The position numbers and the translations under genes were made by a program. This document shows positions 7,097-15,889 of a DNA stretch of 64,000 nucleotides, one piece after another (position 1 is the first letter of the stretch; every line of letters starts with the position of its first letter). The stretch is from Thiomonas bhubaneswarensis (lineage in GTDB: Bacteria > Pseudomonadota > Gammaproteobacteria > Burkholderiales > Burkholderiaceae_C): positions 124,001 through 188,000 of the forward strand of contig NZ_LIPV01000006.1 in assembly GCF_001418255.1 (NCBI RefSeq), written 5' to 3'. The notes below the pieces were generated by a model that did not search any database, was not told the DNA's origin, and saw only the letters and a list, made by a program, of their open reading frames with translations.

Positions 7097-9628
7097 TCAG
7101 AACCGTGACGGAAGGAAATCAGGGGGCGCCGAATCGCCCGCAGGGGCGGGTGGCCGAGGCCGCTCCCGGGGGGCTCCGAGTGGCAGGGTGAAGCTGAAAA
7201 TGCACCCTGCGATGACGCCCTGATTGTAGTAATTCTCGGCCCAGAGACGCCCCTGGTGATACTCGATGATCGAGCGGCAGATGTTCAGGCCGATGCCCAG
7301 ACCCTCGGCCTTGGTGGTGTAGAAGGCCTCGAACAGCCGCTCCATCACGGCTTCGTCGATGCCGGTGCCGTGATCTTTGACGGTGAAGGTCACGCGCTCG
7401 GTGTCGTGCATGATCTTGAGCTCGATGCTGCGCAGATTGCCCTGCCGCCCGGCCTTGTCCACCGACTCGGCGGCATTGCGCAACAGGTTGAGCAGCACCT
7501 GCTCGATCAGAATGGGGTCGGCATACAGCGTGGGAATGCCCGGCGCAACGAAGTTGAGCAGCCTCACGTTGCGACGTGTGAGTTCGATCTCGGCCAGCTC
7601 CAGGGTGTTGCGCACGATGTCCTGCACGCGGCAGGACACGCGCGCGGGCTCGCTCTTTTTCACGAAGTCGCGCACGCGCTTGATGACCCCGGCGGCGCGC
7701 TGCGCCTGCCTGCCGGTCTTTTCCAGCGCATCCACCAGTTCATGCTGCGCCATGCCGTGCGTCTTGACGCGGGCGATCATGCCCGAGGTATAGTTGCTGA
7801 TGGCGGTGAGTGGCTGATTGAGTTCGTGCGCAAGCGACGAGGCCATCTCGCCCATGGTGATGAGGCGGCTGGTGATCTGGGCCTTCTCTTCCTGCTTGCG
7901 CGCGGTTTCTTCGGCGCGTTTGCGCGGGGTGATGTCGGTGGCGATGAGCAACTGGGCCACGCGGCCGTCCACCCACTGCATGTAGCGTTGACGCACGTCG
8001 AACCAGCGATCGAGCGCTTCGACGTAGGTTTCGTGGGCATTCGCGTGCCCTTCGAGAATTTCGTCGGCGGGCAGGCCGGCGAAGGAATCGACGGTGTCGG
8101 CGTGATCGTCGTCACCCACCGAGGTCATCTGACCCCCGTTGAGCATCAGGTGGCCATGCACCGAGGCGCCGAACCACTGACGGTAGAGCTTGTTGGCGAA
8201 CAGCGGCTCTTCGGTACCCAGCGAGATCACGGAGACGGCAGCGTCCAGCCCTTCGAGCACGGCGACGAAGCGTTCGTGCGACGCGGCGAGTTCCTGGCGG
8301 ATGCGGGTGGGTTCGGTGATGTCGGTGACCGACATGATCCAGCCGGTCTGCTTCTCGCGCACATCGATCAACGGCGAGACGTACACGCGCGCGTCGAACT
8401 CGCTGCCGTTCTTGCGGCGGATCTTGAGCGCAAAGCCCGAAGGCGGCGCCAGACCGTCGAGGCTTTGCTGGATGGCCAGGGCCATTTCGGCGCCCTGCTG
8501 CGCCGGCCAGTAGGGGTAGGGCGGCTGGCTGCCGATGAGATCGCTGTCCTCAAAGCCGGTCATGCGGCAGAACGACAGATTCACATATTGAATGCGTCCT
8601 TGCATGTCCACCGCCTGCATGCCGGTGGATAGCGAATTTTCGATGGCGCGGCGGAACGCGGTTTCGCGGGTGAGCGCCTCCTGGGCGCTGAGGCGCTGGC
8701 GCAGCTGGTTCCAGCTTGTCAGCAGCGTCCAGAGCGTGAGGGCAGACAGGAGAAAGACGCTCCAGTAGAGCCCCTTGGTCGTCCAGCTCGGGCTGCTGCG
8801 GTAGCTGCTGACCTGCAGCACCAGGCCGGGCTCGAAGGGCGGCAACGGCGCCCGGTATTGAAGGGCCTTGTCGCGTATGGGCTGGCTCGAGGCGCTGGCG
8901 ATCAACTGGTTGTCGGGGCCGAGCAGCGAAACGGCATAGCTGGCGTTGAGGTCTTCAGGAACCGAGTTGCGCAGAATGCCCTCGACGGAGTAAACCACCC
9001 CTACGACACCGGCGAGCTGATCGTTGCGCATGACGGGGGTGGCGGTTTCCAGCAGCCAGCCGTTGTCTGCGCTCTTGAAAGGTGTCGAGTAGGCGGTTTT
9101 CTGGCTAACCAAAGCCTGTTGCACCAATTGCAGGCTGTTGGCCCGCTTGAGGGTCTTGCCGACCAGGGAGTTGATCTGCTCGGTGGCGAGATTGGGACTG
9201 CCCTTCTTGAAGACCACGGTGCCATCGGCATGGGCGTAATAGACGAGGAAGATCTGCGGGTAGCGCCGCAACAGCCGCAGGGACTGGACGTCGAAGGGGC
9301 CAGGACGGTCTTCGTGCAGGGACAGGCTGTTGGCAATGGCCTGCACCTGATCCTGGGCGAGGGTGAGGTCGAGGCTGATGCGTTGCTGCGCCCATTCGCT
9401 GTCGCGCTGGAGATTGTCCTTGTCGCGTTGCAGATCGGCTTGCTGGGAGTAACTCACCAACGCGGCCATGGCCGCCAGAAACAGAATGAACACGACCAAG
9501 GGCAATACCAGCAGCACGCGGTCGGACTGCATGCGCCGCAGCAGCGCGCGCGCGCGCAGCACACCCAGACGCTGGGACCATTTGCGGCGACGCAGGGGGG
9601 TGAGGGGCTTGGGATGATCCACGGTCAC
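7097..9628 (-). CDS. Membrane sensor histidine kinase with two PAS domains
   Basis: An 843-residue kinase. A first membrane helix lies at about 38-60, then a periplasmic Cache-like sensor region at about 61-285, and a second helix at about 288-308. PAS 1 spans roughly 322-440 (FCRMTGFEDSDLIG, ending in DITEPTRIRQEL). PAS 2 spans roughly 448-568, ending in ATDITPRKRAEE. The HisKA domain has H601 in SLAHELNQPLTAISNY. The HATPase domain shows the N box NLLRNAAES (714-722), DHGTG (752-756) and GLGIGLNICR near 776. All catalytic residues are present. Architecture resembles FixL/DctB-type kinases. The extracytoplasmic region suggests a small-molecule ligand such as a carboxylate, which is inference. 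The FixJ-type regulator follows it. Confidence 0.9.
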   Translation of the reverse strand: MTVDHPKPLTPLRRRKWSQRLGVLRARALLRRMQSDRVLLVLPLVVFILFLAAMAALVSYSQQADLQRDKDNLQRDSEWAQQRISLDLTLAQDQVQAIANSLSLHEDRPGPFDVQSLRLLRRYPQIFLVYYAHADGTVVFKKGSPNLATEQINSLVGKTLKRANSLQLVQQALVSQKTAYSTPFKSADNGWLLETATPVMRNDQLAGVVGVVYSVEGILRNSVPEDLNASYAVSLLGPDNQLIASASSQPIRDKALQYRAPLPPFEPGLVLQVSSYRSSPSWTTKGLYWSVFLLSALTLWTLLTSWNQLRQRLSAQEALTRETAFRRAIENSLSTGMQAVDMQGRIQYVNLSFCRMTGFEDSDLIGSQPPYPYWPAQQGAEMALAIQQSLDGLAPPSGFALKIRRKNGSEFDARVYVSPLIDVREKQTGWIMSVTDITEPTRIRQELAASHERFVAVLEGLDAAVSVISLGTEEPLFANKLYRQWFGASVHGHLMLNGGQMTSVGDDDHADTVDSFAGLPADEILEGHANAHETYVEALDRWFDVRQRYMQWVDGRVAQLLIATDITPRKRAEETARKQEEKAQITSRLITMGEMASSLAHELNQPLTAISNYTSGMIARVKTHGMAQHELVDALEKTGRQAQRAAGVIKRVRDFVKKSEPARVSCRVQDIVRNTLELAEIELTRRNVRLLNFVAPGIPTLYADPILIEQVLLNLLRNAAESVDKAGRQGNLRSIELKIMHDTERVTFTVKDHGTGIDEAVMERLFEAFYTTKAEGLGIGLNICRSIIEYHQGRLWAENYYNQGVIAGCIFSFTLPLGAPRERPRPPAPAGDSAPPDFLPSRF

Positions 9629-9747
9629 AGTCTAGGGCTTGTAACGAGACGGTCGGACTGCCGGATCTGCGGGTCGGAAATTGCGTTGGCGCAGCTCCGT
9701 GCACGAGGCTGCCCGGAGAGATGGATATGCCGCAAAAAAGACGGCGC

Positions 9748-9770
9748 TGAATTTCGCATTGCGGAATTCA
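9748..9770. promoter_or_regulatory. 23-bp dyad, candidate operator between the two-component system and aceE
   Basis: Two TGAATT(N)CGC half-sites face each other around a central ATT. Every pair in the 23-bp element is symmetric except one pair (positions 7 and 17) and the centre. It ends 3 bp upstream of the candidate -35 of aceE, a position suited to an activator, and lies 120 bp upstream of the divergent kinase gene. Which protein binds is not known. Confidence 0.6.
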
Positions 9771-9773
9771 TTA

Positions 9774-9802
9774 TTGTGATTTGAAAATTTGTTTGCGATA
9801 CT
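9774..9802 (+). promoter_or_regulatory. Candidate sigma-70 promoter of aceE-aceF-lpdA
   Basis: TTGTGA at 9774-9779 and GATACT at 9797-9802 are separated by 17 bp. Transcription would begin near 9809, just ahead of the ribosome binding site CGAGGAGA at 9815-9822. Confidence 0.55.
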
Positions 9803-9827
9803 GCGGAACACTTACGAGGAGAACATC

Positions 9828-12548
9828 ATGGCTGCCTTACCCGAAATGCAACCCAGCTCATTGTCCGCTGCGACGGGAGATACCGATCCGCAGGAAACCC
9901 GCGAGTGGCTGGACGCGCTGGATGCGCTGATCGCCGCCGAAGGCCCGCAGCGGGCGCATTTCGTGCTGGAGTCGCTGATTTCCGAGGCACGCCAGAGCGG
10001 GGTGGACATGCCCTTTTCGGCCAACACCGCCTACGTCAACACCATCGCCACCGATGAAGAGGTGCGCAGCCCTGGCAACGTCGAGATCGAGGAACGTCTG
10101 CGGGCGTACATGCGCTGGAACGCGATGGCCATGGTGGTGCGCGCCAATCGCCTGCATCCGGCGGATGGGGGCGATCTGGGCGGGCACATGGCGTCGTTCG
10201 CCTCGCTGGCCACCATGTACGGCACGGGCTTCAACCACTTCTGGCACGCGCCCACGGCCGAGCATGGCGGCGACCTGATCTACTTCCAGGGTCACAGTTC
10301 GCCAGGCATTTACGCCCGCGCCTACATGGAAGGGCGGCTGAGCGAAGAGCAACTGGCGCATTTCCGGCAGGAAGCCGGAGGCAAGGGCCTGTCGAGTTAT
10401 CCGCATCCCAAGCTGATGCCCGATTTCTGGCAGTTTTCCACGGTGAGCATGGGCCTGGGACCGATCATGTCCATCTATCAGGCGCGCTTTCTCAAGTATC
10501 TGCATGCCCGTGGCATCGCCGATACAAGCAAGCGCAAGGTCTGGGTGTTCTGCGGCGACGGTGAGATGGACGAACCCGAGTCGCTCGGCGCCATCGGCCT
10601 GGCGGCGCGTGAAAAGCTCGACAACCTGGTGTTCGTCGTCAACTGCAACCTGCAGCGGCTCGACGGCCCGGTGCGCGGCAACGGCAAGATCATCCAGGAA
10701 CTCGAAGCCGAGTTCCGTGGCTCGGGCTGGAACGTCATCAAGCTGATCTGGGGCTCGTACTGGGACCCGCTGCTGGCGCGCGACAAGGACGGCATCCTGC
10801 GCCAGGTGATGATGGACGTGCTCGACGGCGACTATCAGGCGATGAAGGCCAACGATGGCGCCTTCGTGCGCAAGCATTTCTTCGGCCGCGATCCGCGCCT
10901 GCTGAAAATGGTCGAGCACATGAGCGACGAGGACATCTGGCGCCTGAACCGCGGCGGCCACGATCCGCAAAAGGTCTATGCCGCCTTCCACGCTGCGGCC
11001 CACCATCAGGGCGGGCCCACGGTGCTGCTGGTCAAGACCATCAAGGGCTACGGCATGGGCCGCGCGGCCGAGGCGCGCAACGTCGCCCACCAGGTGAAAA
11101 AGCTCACCGACGACGACATCCGCGAGTTTCGTGACCGCTTCAACATTCCCATCTCCGACGGCGACCTGCCCAAACTGCCCTTCTTCAAGCCGGCCGACGA
11201 TACCCCGGAAATGAAGTATCTGCTCGAGCGCCGCAAGGCGCTGGGCGGCCCGCTGCCGCAGCGCCGCGAGAAGGCCGACGAGCACCTGCCGGTGCCCGAT
11301 CTGAAGGAGATCTTCCAGCCCATGCTTGAGGCCACGGCCGAAGGTCGCGAGATTTCCACCACCCAGGCCTACGTGCGCTGCCTCAACCAGTTGCTGCGCG
11401 ACAAGACGCTGGGCCCGCGCGTGGTGCCCATCCTGGTGGACGAAACCCGCACGTTCGGCATGGAGGGTCTTTACCGCCAGATCGGCATCTACGCCCCGGA
11501 AGGGCAGAAATACACCCCGGTCGACCGCGGCGAGGTGATGTATTACCGCGAGGACAAGCAGGGCCAGATCCTGCAGGAAGGCATCAACGAGGCCGGTGGC
11601 ATGAGTTCGTGGATTGCCGCGGCCACCAGCTACTCGCACAGCAACCGCATCACCATTCCCTTCTACATTTTCTATTCGATGTTCGGCTTCCAGCGCATCG
11701 GCGACCTGATCTGGGCCGCTGGTGACATGCTGGCGCGTGGCTTCCTGCTGGGCGGCACTTCCGGGCGCACCACGCTCAATGGCGAAGGTTTGCAGCACGA
11801 AGACGGCCACAGCCAGATCATGGCGGCCAACGTGCCCAACTGCATCAGCTACGACCCAACTTTCGCGCACGAGGTGGCGGTCATCCTGCACGCGGGTCTC
11901 AAGCGCATGGTCGAGAACCAGGAAGACGTCTTCTATTACCTCACCCTGCTCAACGAGAACTACGCCCAGCCCGGGCTGCAGAAGGGCACGGAGGAGCAGA
12001 TTCTCAAGGGCATGTATCTGTGCAAGCCGGGCAAGGCCCGCGTCAAGCAGCGCGTGCAGTTGCTCGGCTCGGGTTCCATCCTGCGCGAGAGTCTCGCTGC
12101 CCAGGAATTGCTGGAACAGGACTGGGGCGTGGCCGCAGACGTCTGGAGCTGCCCCAGCTTCAACGAACTGGCGCGCGACGGCAAGGCCGCCGAGCGCTGG
12201 AACCTGCTCCATCCTGGCGAGACGCCTCGCGTGCCTTTTGTCGCGCAGCAGCTGGAAAAACATGCGGGCCCCGTGGTGGCCAGCACCGACTATGTGCGCC
12301 TGTTCGCCGAGCAGATCCGTCCCTTCCTACCCAAGGGGCGCGGCTACCGCGTGCTCGGCACCGATGGCTTCGGCCGTTCGGACACCCGCACCGAACTGCG
12401 CCGTCACTTCGAGGTCGATCGCCACTACATCGTGCTGGCCGCCCTGCGAGGTCTGGTCGATGACGGCACGCTGCCAGCGGCCAAGCTCGCCGAGGCCATT
12501 GCCAAGTACGGCATCGACACGGAAAAGATGTTCTCGCTCTACGCCTGA
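9828..12548 (+). CDS. aceE: Pyruvate dehydrogenase E1 component, homodimeric type
   Basis: AceE decarboxylates pyruvate with thiamine diphosphate and transfers the acetyl group to the lipoyl domains of E2. The product is 906 residues, typical of the single-chain E1 of gamma- and betaproteobacteria. The thiamine-diphosphate motif is clear: GDGEMDEPES from residue 243 and NCNLQRLDGPVRGN near 272. The region HEDGHSQ lies in the second half. The ATG at 9828 is chosen over an upstream TTG at 9789 because GAGGAGA is placed 5-6 bases before it. It heads an operon with aceF (38-base gap) and lpdA (13-base gap). Confidence 0.96.
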   Translation: MAALPEMQPSSLSAATGDTDPQETREWLDALDALIAAEGPQRAHFVLESLISEARQSGVDMPFSANTAYVNTIATDEEVRSPGNVEIEERLRAYMRWNAMAMVVRANRLHPADGGDLGGHMASFASLATMYGTGFNHFWHAPTAEHGGDLIYFQGHSSPGIYARAYMEGRLSEEQLAHFRQEAGGKGLSSYPHPKLMPDFWQFSTVSMGLGPIMSIYQARFLKYLHARGIADTSKRKVWVFCGDGEMDEPESLGAIGLAAREKLDNLVFVVNCNLQRLDGPVRGNGKIIQELEAEFRGSGWNVIKLIWGSYWDPLLARDKDGILRQVMMDVLDGDYQAMKANDGAFVRKHFFGRDPRLLKMVEHMSDEDIWRLNRGGHDPQKVYAAFHAAAHHQGGPTVLLVKTIKGYGMGRAAEARNVAHQVKKLTDDDIREFRDRFNIPISDGDLPKLPFFKPADDTPEMKYLLERRKALGGPLPQRREKADEHLPVPDLKEIFQPMLEATAEGREISTTQAYVRCLNQLLRDKTLGPRVVPILVDETRTFGMEGLYRQIGIYAPEGQKYTPVDRGEVMYYREDKQGQILQEGINEAGGMSSWIAAATSYSHSNRITIPFYIFYSMFGFQRIGDLIWAAGDMLARGFLLGGTSGRTTLNGEGLQHEDGHSQIMAANVPNCISYDPTFAHEVAVILHAGLKRMVENQEDVFYYLTLLNENYAQPGLQKGTEEQILKGMYLCKPGKARVKQRVQLLGSGSILRESLAAQELLEQDWGVAADVWSCPSFNELARDGKAAERWNLLHPGETPRVPFVAQQLEKHAGPVVASTDYVRLFAEQIRPFLPKGRGYRVLGTDGFGRSDTRTELRRHFEVDRHYIVLAALRGLVDDGTLPAAKLAEAIAKYGIDTEKMFSLYA

Positions 12549-12586
12549 GCGACGGCCGCACGCACACACAACAGGAGACACGCAAG

Positions 12587-13975
12587 ATGGCTGTCGTCGA
12601 AGTCAAGGTTCCCGACATCGGGGATTTCAAGGATGTGGAGGTGATCGAGGTTCTGGTGAAAGCCGGGGACACGATCACGGTGGATCAGTCGCTGGTCACG
12701 GTGGAGAGTGACAAGGCGAGCATGGAGATTCCCAGCAGCACGGCGGGGCTGGTCAAGGCCGTGCGGGTGAAGCTGGGCGACAAGGTCAGCGAAGGCTCGG
12801 TGCTGCTCGAAGTTGAATCCGAAGGCGATGCTGCGGCCGCGACGCCCGTTGCCTCAGCTGCCGTAGAACCTGCGGCGGCCGAAGCCACGCCCGAGCCCGA
12901 GGTGACGACGCCTGCCGTGGCACCCGCTGCCGTCGGCGTGGGTTTTGCCTCCGAGCCGCGTCAGCACACGCCGCCTACTGCCGCTCTGCCACCGCCAGTC
13001 CCCGCGGCTTCTGCGGCGCAGTTGCCGCACGCCTCGCCCAGCGTGCGCAAGCTGGCGCGCGAGCTGGGCGTGCCGCTGGCCGAAGTGAAGGGCAGCGGCC
13101 CGAAAGGTCGCATCAACGCTGAGGATGTGCAGTCCTTCGTCAAGGCGGTGATGGCTGGCCAGGCGGTCACCCAGGCTGCGGCATCGGCAGGTGTGGGCGC
13201 AGCGGGTTCGGCGGGCAAGGGCGGAACGCTTGGCGGGCTCAACCTGTTGCCCTGGCCCAAGGTCGACTTCGCCAAGTTCGGCCCGGTTCGCACCGAGCCG
13301 CTGTCGCGCATCAAAAAGCTCTCCGGCCCCAATCTGGCGCGCAACTGGGCCATGATTCCGCATGTCACTCAGTTCGACGAGGCCGACATCACCGAGCTTG
13401 AGGAATTCCGCAAGGCCAGCAACGAGCGCATGGCCAAGCAGGGCGTGAAACTCACCATGCTGGCCTTCGTGATGAAGGCATGCGTGACGGCATTGAAGAC
13501 CATGCCGGCGTTCAACAGTTCGCTCGACGAAACCGGCGAGAACCTCATCCTGAAGGACTACATCCACCTCGGTTTCGCCGCCGACACGCCGCAGGGCCTC
13601 GTGGTGCCGGTGCTCAAGGATGTGGACAAGAAGGGCCTGGCGCAGATCGCCAAGGAAATGGGCGAACTCGCCGCCACGGCGCGCGAAGGCAAGCTCAAGC
13701 CTTCGGACATGCAGGGCGCGACCTTCACCATCTCCAGCCTTGGCGGGGTGGGGGGCACGGCCTTCACGCCCATCATCAATGCGCCGGAAGTGGCCATTCT
13801 CGGCTTGTCCAAGTCGCAGATCAGACCGGTCTGGGATGGCGCTGCGTTCCAGCCGCGGCTGATGCTGCCGCTTTCGCTGTCGTACGACCACCGCGTCATC
13901 GACGGCGCGATGGCGGCGCGTTTCACCACCCTGCTCGGCGATCTGCTCGCCGATCTGCGGCGTGTGCTGATCTGA
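12587..13975 (+). CDS. aceF: Pyruvate dehydrogenase E2, dihydrolipoamide acetyltransferase
   Basis: The 462-residue core enzyme transfers acetyl from lipoamide to CoA. It has one lipoyl domain (residues 1-80, lipoylated K43 in ESDKASME), then an Ala/Pro-rich linker. An E1/E3-binding domain follows around 145-185 (SPSVRKLARELGV, GSGPKGRINAEDV). The catalytic domain spans about 225-462 with the active-site H435 in YDHRVIDGA. Many E2 proteins carry two or three lipoyl domains; here there is one, and a second nearly identical one is found at the front of the adjacent E3. An AGGAGA ribosome binding site precedes the ATG. Confidence 0.95.
   Translation: MAVVEVKVPDIGDFKDVEVIEVLVKAGDTITVDQSLVTVESDKASMEIPSSTAGLVKAVRVKLGDKVSEGSVLLEVESEGDAAAATPVASAAVEPAAAEATPEPEVTTPAVAPAAVGVGFASEPRQHTPPTAALPPPVPAASAAQLPHASPSVRKLARELGVPLAEVKGSGPKGRINAEDVQSFVKAVMAGQAVTQAAASAGVGAAGSAGKGGTLGGLNLLPWPKVDFAKFGPVRTEPLSRIKKLSGPNLARNWAMIPHVTQFDEADITELEEFRKASNERMAKQGVKLTMLAFVMKACVTALKTMPAFNSSLDETGENLILKDYIHLGFAADTPQGLVVPVLKDVDKKGLAQIAKEMGELAATAREGKLKPSDMQGATFTISSLGGVGGTAFTPIINAPEVAILGLSKSQIRPVWDGAAFQPRLMLPLSLSYDHRVIDGAMAARFTTLLGDLLADLRRVLI
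12605..12792 (+). repeat. 188-bp direct repeat, copy 1 (lipoyl domain of aceF)
   Basis: This stretch is base-for-base identical to 14007-14194 in lpdA. It encodes residues 7-68 of the lipoyl domain. The identity includes third codon positions and ends sharply on both sides in single-base differences. Confidence 0.95.
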
Positions 13976-13988
13976 TCGGGGGCGAGGC

Positions 13989-15836
13989 ATGGCGACAGTC
14001 GAAGTTAAGGTTCCCGACATCGGGGATTTCAAGGATGTGGAGGTGATCGAGGTTCTGGTGAAAGCCGGGGACACGATCACGGTGGATCAGTCGCTGGTCA
14101 CGGTGGAGAGTGACAAGGCGAGCATGGAGATTCCCAGCAGCACGGCGGGGCTGGTCAAGGCCGTGCGGGTGAAGCTGGGCGACAAGGTCAGCGAGGGCTC
14201 GGTGCTGCTCGAAGTCGAGGCGCAGGGCGCTGGCGCTCAGACTGACGCAAAACCTGACGCATCCCCTGCCGCGTCGGCTGCGCCCGCGCAGCAGGCGTCG
14301 GTCGCAGTCTCCGCGACTCCTGCGGCGGCATCCGAAACCCCGCCGACACCACGGACGACCGCCGCCTACGACGGCAAGGTCGATCTGAGCTGCGATGTGC
14401 TCGTGCTGGGTGCCGGTCCGGGCGGCTATTCAGCCGCGTTCCGTGCCGCCGATCTCGGTCTGAACGTGGTGCTGGTCGAGCGCTACGCCACGCTGGGCGG
14501 GGTCTGCCTCAACGTGGGGTGCATCCCCAGCAAGGCGCTGCTTCACGTCGCTTCGGTCATCGACGAAACCGCGCATTTCGCCGAGCTTGGCGTGACGTTC
14601 GAGCCGCCCAAGGTCGACCGGGTCAAGCTCGCCGCGCACAAGGGCAAGGTGGTGGGCAAGCTCACCAGTGGCCTTGCCGCCATGGCCAAAATGCGCAAGG
14701 TCACGGTGGTGCGCGGCTACGGCGCTTTTGTCGATGCGCATCATGTGCAGGTGGAACTGACCGAGGGCGAAGGCCAGAACAAGACCGGCGCCACGCAGAC
14801 GGTGCAGTTCAAACGGGCCATCGTCGCCGCAGGCTCGCAGGCCGTGCGCCTGCCTTTCCTGCCCGAAGACCCGCGCATCGTCGATTCCACCGGCGCTCTC
14901 CTGCTCGACCATGCGCCGAAGAATATGCTCATCGTCGGCGGCGGCATCATCGGGCTGGAGATGGGCACGGTCTATTCCACCCTCGGGGCGCGCCTCGACG
15001 TGGTGGAAATGCTCGAAGGTCTGATGCCGGGCGCCGACCGCGATCTGGTGAAGGTCTGGCAGAAGATCAATGCCAGGCGCTTCGACCGCATCATGCTGGG
15101 CACCAAGACTGTTGCGGCCGAAGCCAGACCCGACGGCATCTGGGTGACCTTCGAGGGCGATGGCGCACCGACAGAGCCGCAGCGCTACGACCTCGTTCTG
15201 CAAGCCGTCGGGCGCTCGCCCAATGGCCGCAAGATCGCCGCCGACAAGGCGGGGGTGGCGGTGAACGAGCGCGGGTTCATTCCCGTCGATGTGCAGCAGC
15301 GCACCAACGTGCCGCACATCTTCGCCATCGGCGATATCGTCGGTCAGCCCATGCTGGCGCACAAGGCGGTGCACGAGGGCCATGTCGCCGCCGAGGTCTG
15401 CGCGGGCGAACTCAAGGATGACGAGGCGCTGGCCAAGACGGCCTTCGATGCGCGGGTGATTCCCAGCGTGGCCTATACCGACCCGGAGATTGCCTGGGTC
15501 GGCCTGACCGAAGACGCGGCCAAGGCGCAGGGCATCGCCGTGACCAAGGGGCTGTTTCCCTGGTCGGCATCGGGCAGGGCCATCGCCAACGGGCGTGACG
15601 AGGGTTTCACCAAGCTGCTGTTCGACAAGGCCACGCACCGCATCGTCGGCGGCGGCATCGTCGGCACCCATGCGGGCGATCTGATCGGTGAGATCGCGCT
15701 GGCGATCGAGATGGGGGCGGACGCGGTGGACATCGGTCGCACCGTGCATCCTCACCCCACCTTGGGTGAGTCGATCGGTCTGGCCGCCGAGGCGGCCGAG
15801 GGAAGTTGTACCGACCTGCCGCCGCCCAGGCGATAA
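13989..15836 (+). CDS. lpdA: Dihydrolipoamide dehydrogenase (E3) with N-terminal lipoyl domain
   Basis: E3 reoxidises the dihydrolipoyl groups of the pyruvate dehydrogenase complex using NAD. The 615-residue product is longer than the usual 470 because residues 1-80 form a lipoyl domain (K43) followed by an Ala/Pro linker to about 125. The flavoprotein part shows the FAD site LVLGAGPGGYSAAFRAADLG, the redox disulfide in GGVCLNVGCIPSK, the NAD site MLIVGGGIIGLEMG and the C-terminal catalytic HPHPTLGES. Lipoyl-bearing E3 enzymes are known in Neisseria and Cupriavidus (PdhL). The gene is the third of the aceE operon. Confidence 0.96.
   Translation: MATVEVKVPDIGDFKDVEVIEVLVKAGDTITVDQSLVTVESDKASMEIPSSTAGLVKAVRVKLGDKVSEGSVLLEVEAQGAGAQTDAKPDASPAASAAPAQQASVAVSATPAAASETPPTPRTTAAYDGKVDLSCDVLVLGAGPGGYSAAFRAADLGLNVVLVERYATLGGVCLNVGCIPSKALLHVASVIDETAHFAELGVTFEPPKVDRVKLAAHKGKVVGKLTSGLAAMAKMRKVTVVRGYGAFVDAHHVQVELTEGEGQNKTGATQTVQFKRAIVAAGSQAVRLPFLPEDPRIVDSTGALLLDHAPKNMLIVGGGIIGLEMGTVYSTLGARLDVVEMLEGLMPGADRDLVKVWQKINARRFDRIMLGTKTVAAEARPDGIWVTFEGDGAPTEPQRYDLVLQAVGRSPNGRKIAADKAGVAVNERGFIPVDVQQRTNVPHIFAIGDIVGQPMLAHKAVHEGHVAAEVCAGELKDDEALAKTAFDARVIPSVAYTDPEIAWVGLTEDAAKAQGIAVTKGLFPWSASGRAIANGRDEGFTKLLFDKATHRIVGGGIVGTHAGDLIGEIALAIEMGADAVDIGRTVHPHPTLGESIGLAAEAAEGSCTDLPPPRR
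14007..14194 (+). repeat. 188-bp direct repeat, copy 2 (lipoyl domain of lpdA)
   Basis: Identical to 12605-12792 in aceF. Separation of the two copies is 1402 bp, so recombination between them would delete most of aceF and fuse its lipoyl domain to E3 in frame. Confidence 0.95.
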
Positions 15837-15867
15837 AAATCGAGGCGTGGCGGCAGCTGCGCTCGCG

Positions 15868-15884
15868 GCCTGCCGGGGGCAGGC
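15868..15884. terminator. Possible hairpin terminator between convergent lpdA and NlpC genes
   Basis: A 7-bp GC-only stem (GCCTGCC and its complement) with a 3-base loop lies in the 53-bp gap between two convergent genes. It lacks a T tract on either strand, so a transcription-ending role is uncertain. Confidence 0.35.
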
Positions 15885-15889
15885 GCGAC

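Noticed and set aside
9858-12263. 801-codon open frame on the minus strand across aceE
   Set aside because: It is wholly antisense to the unmistakable aceE gene, has no recognisable motifs and has the His/Ala/Arg-rich composition produced by reading GC-rich codons in reverse.
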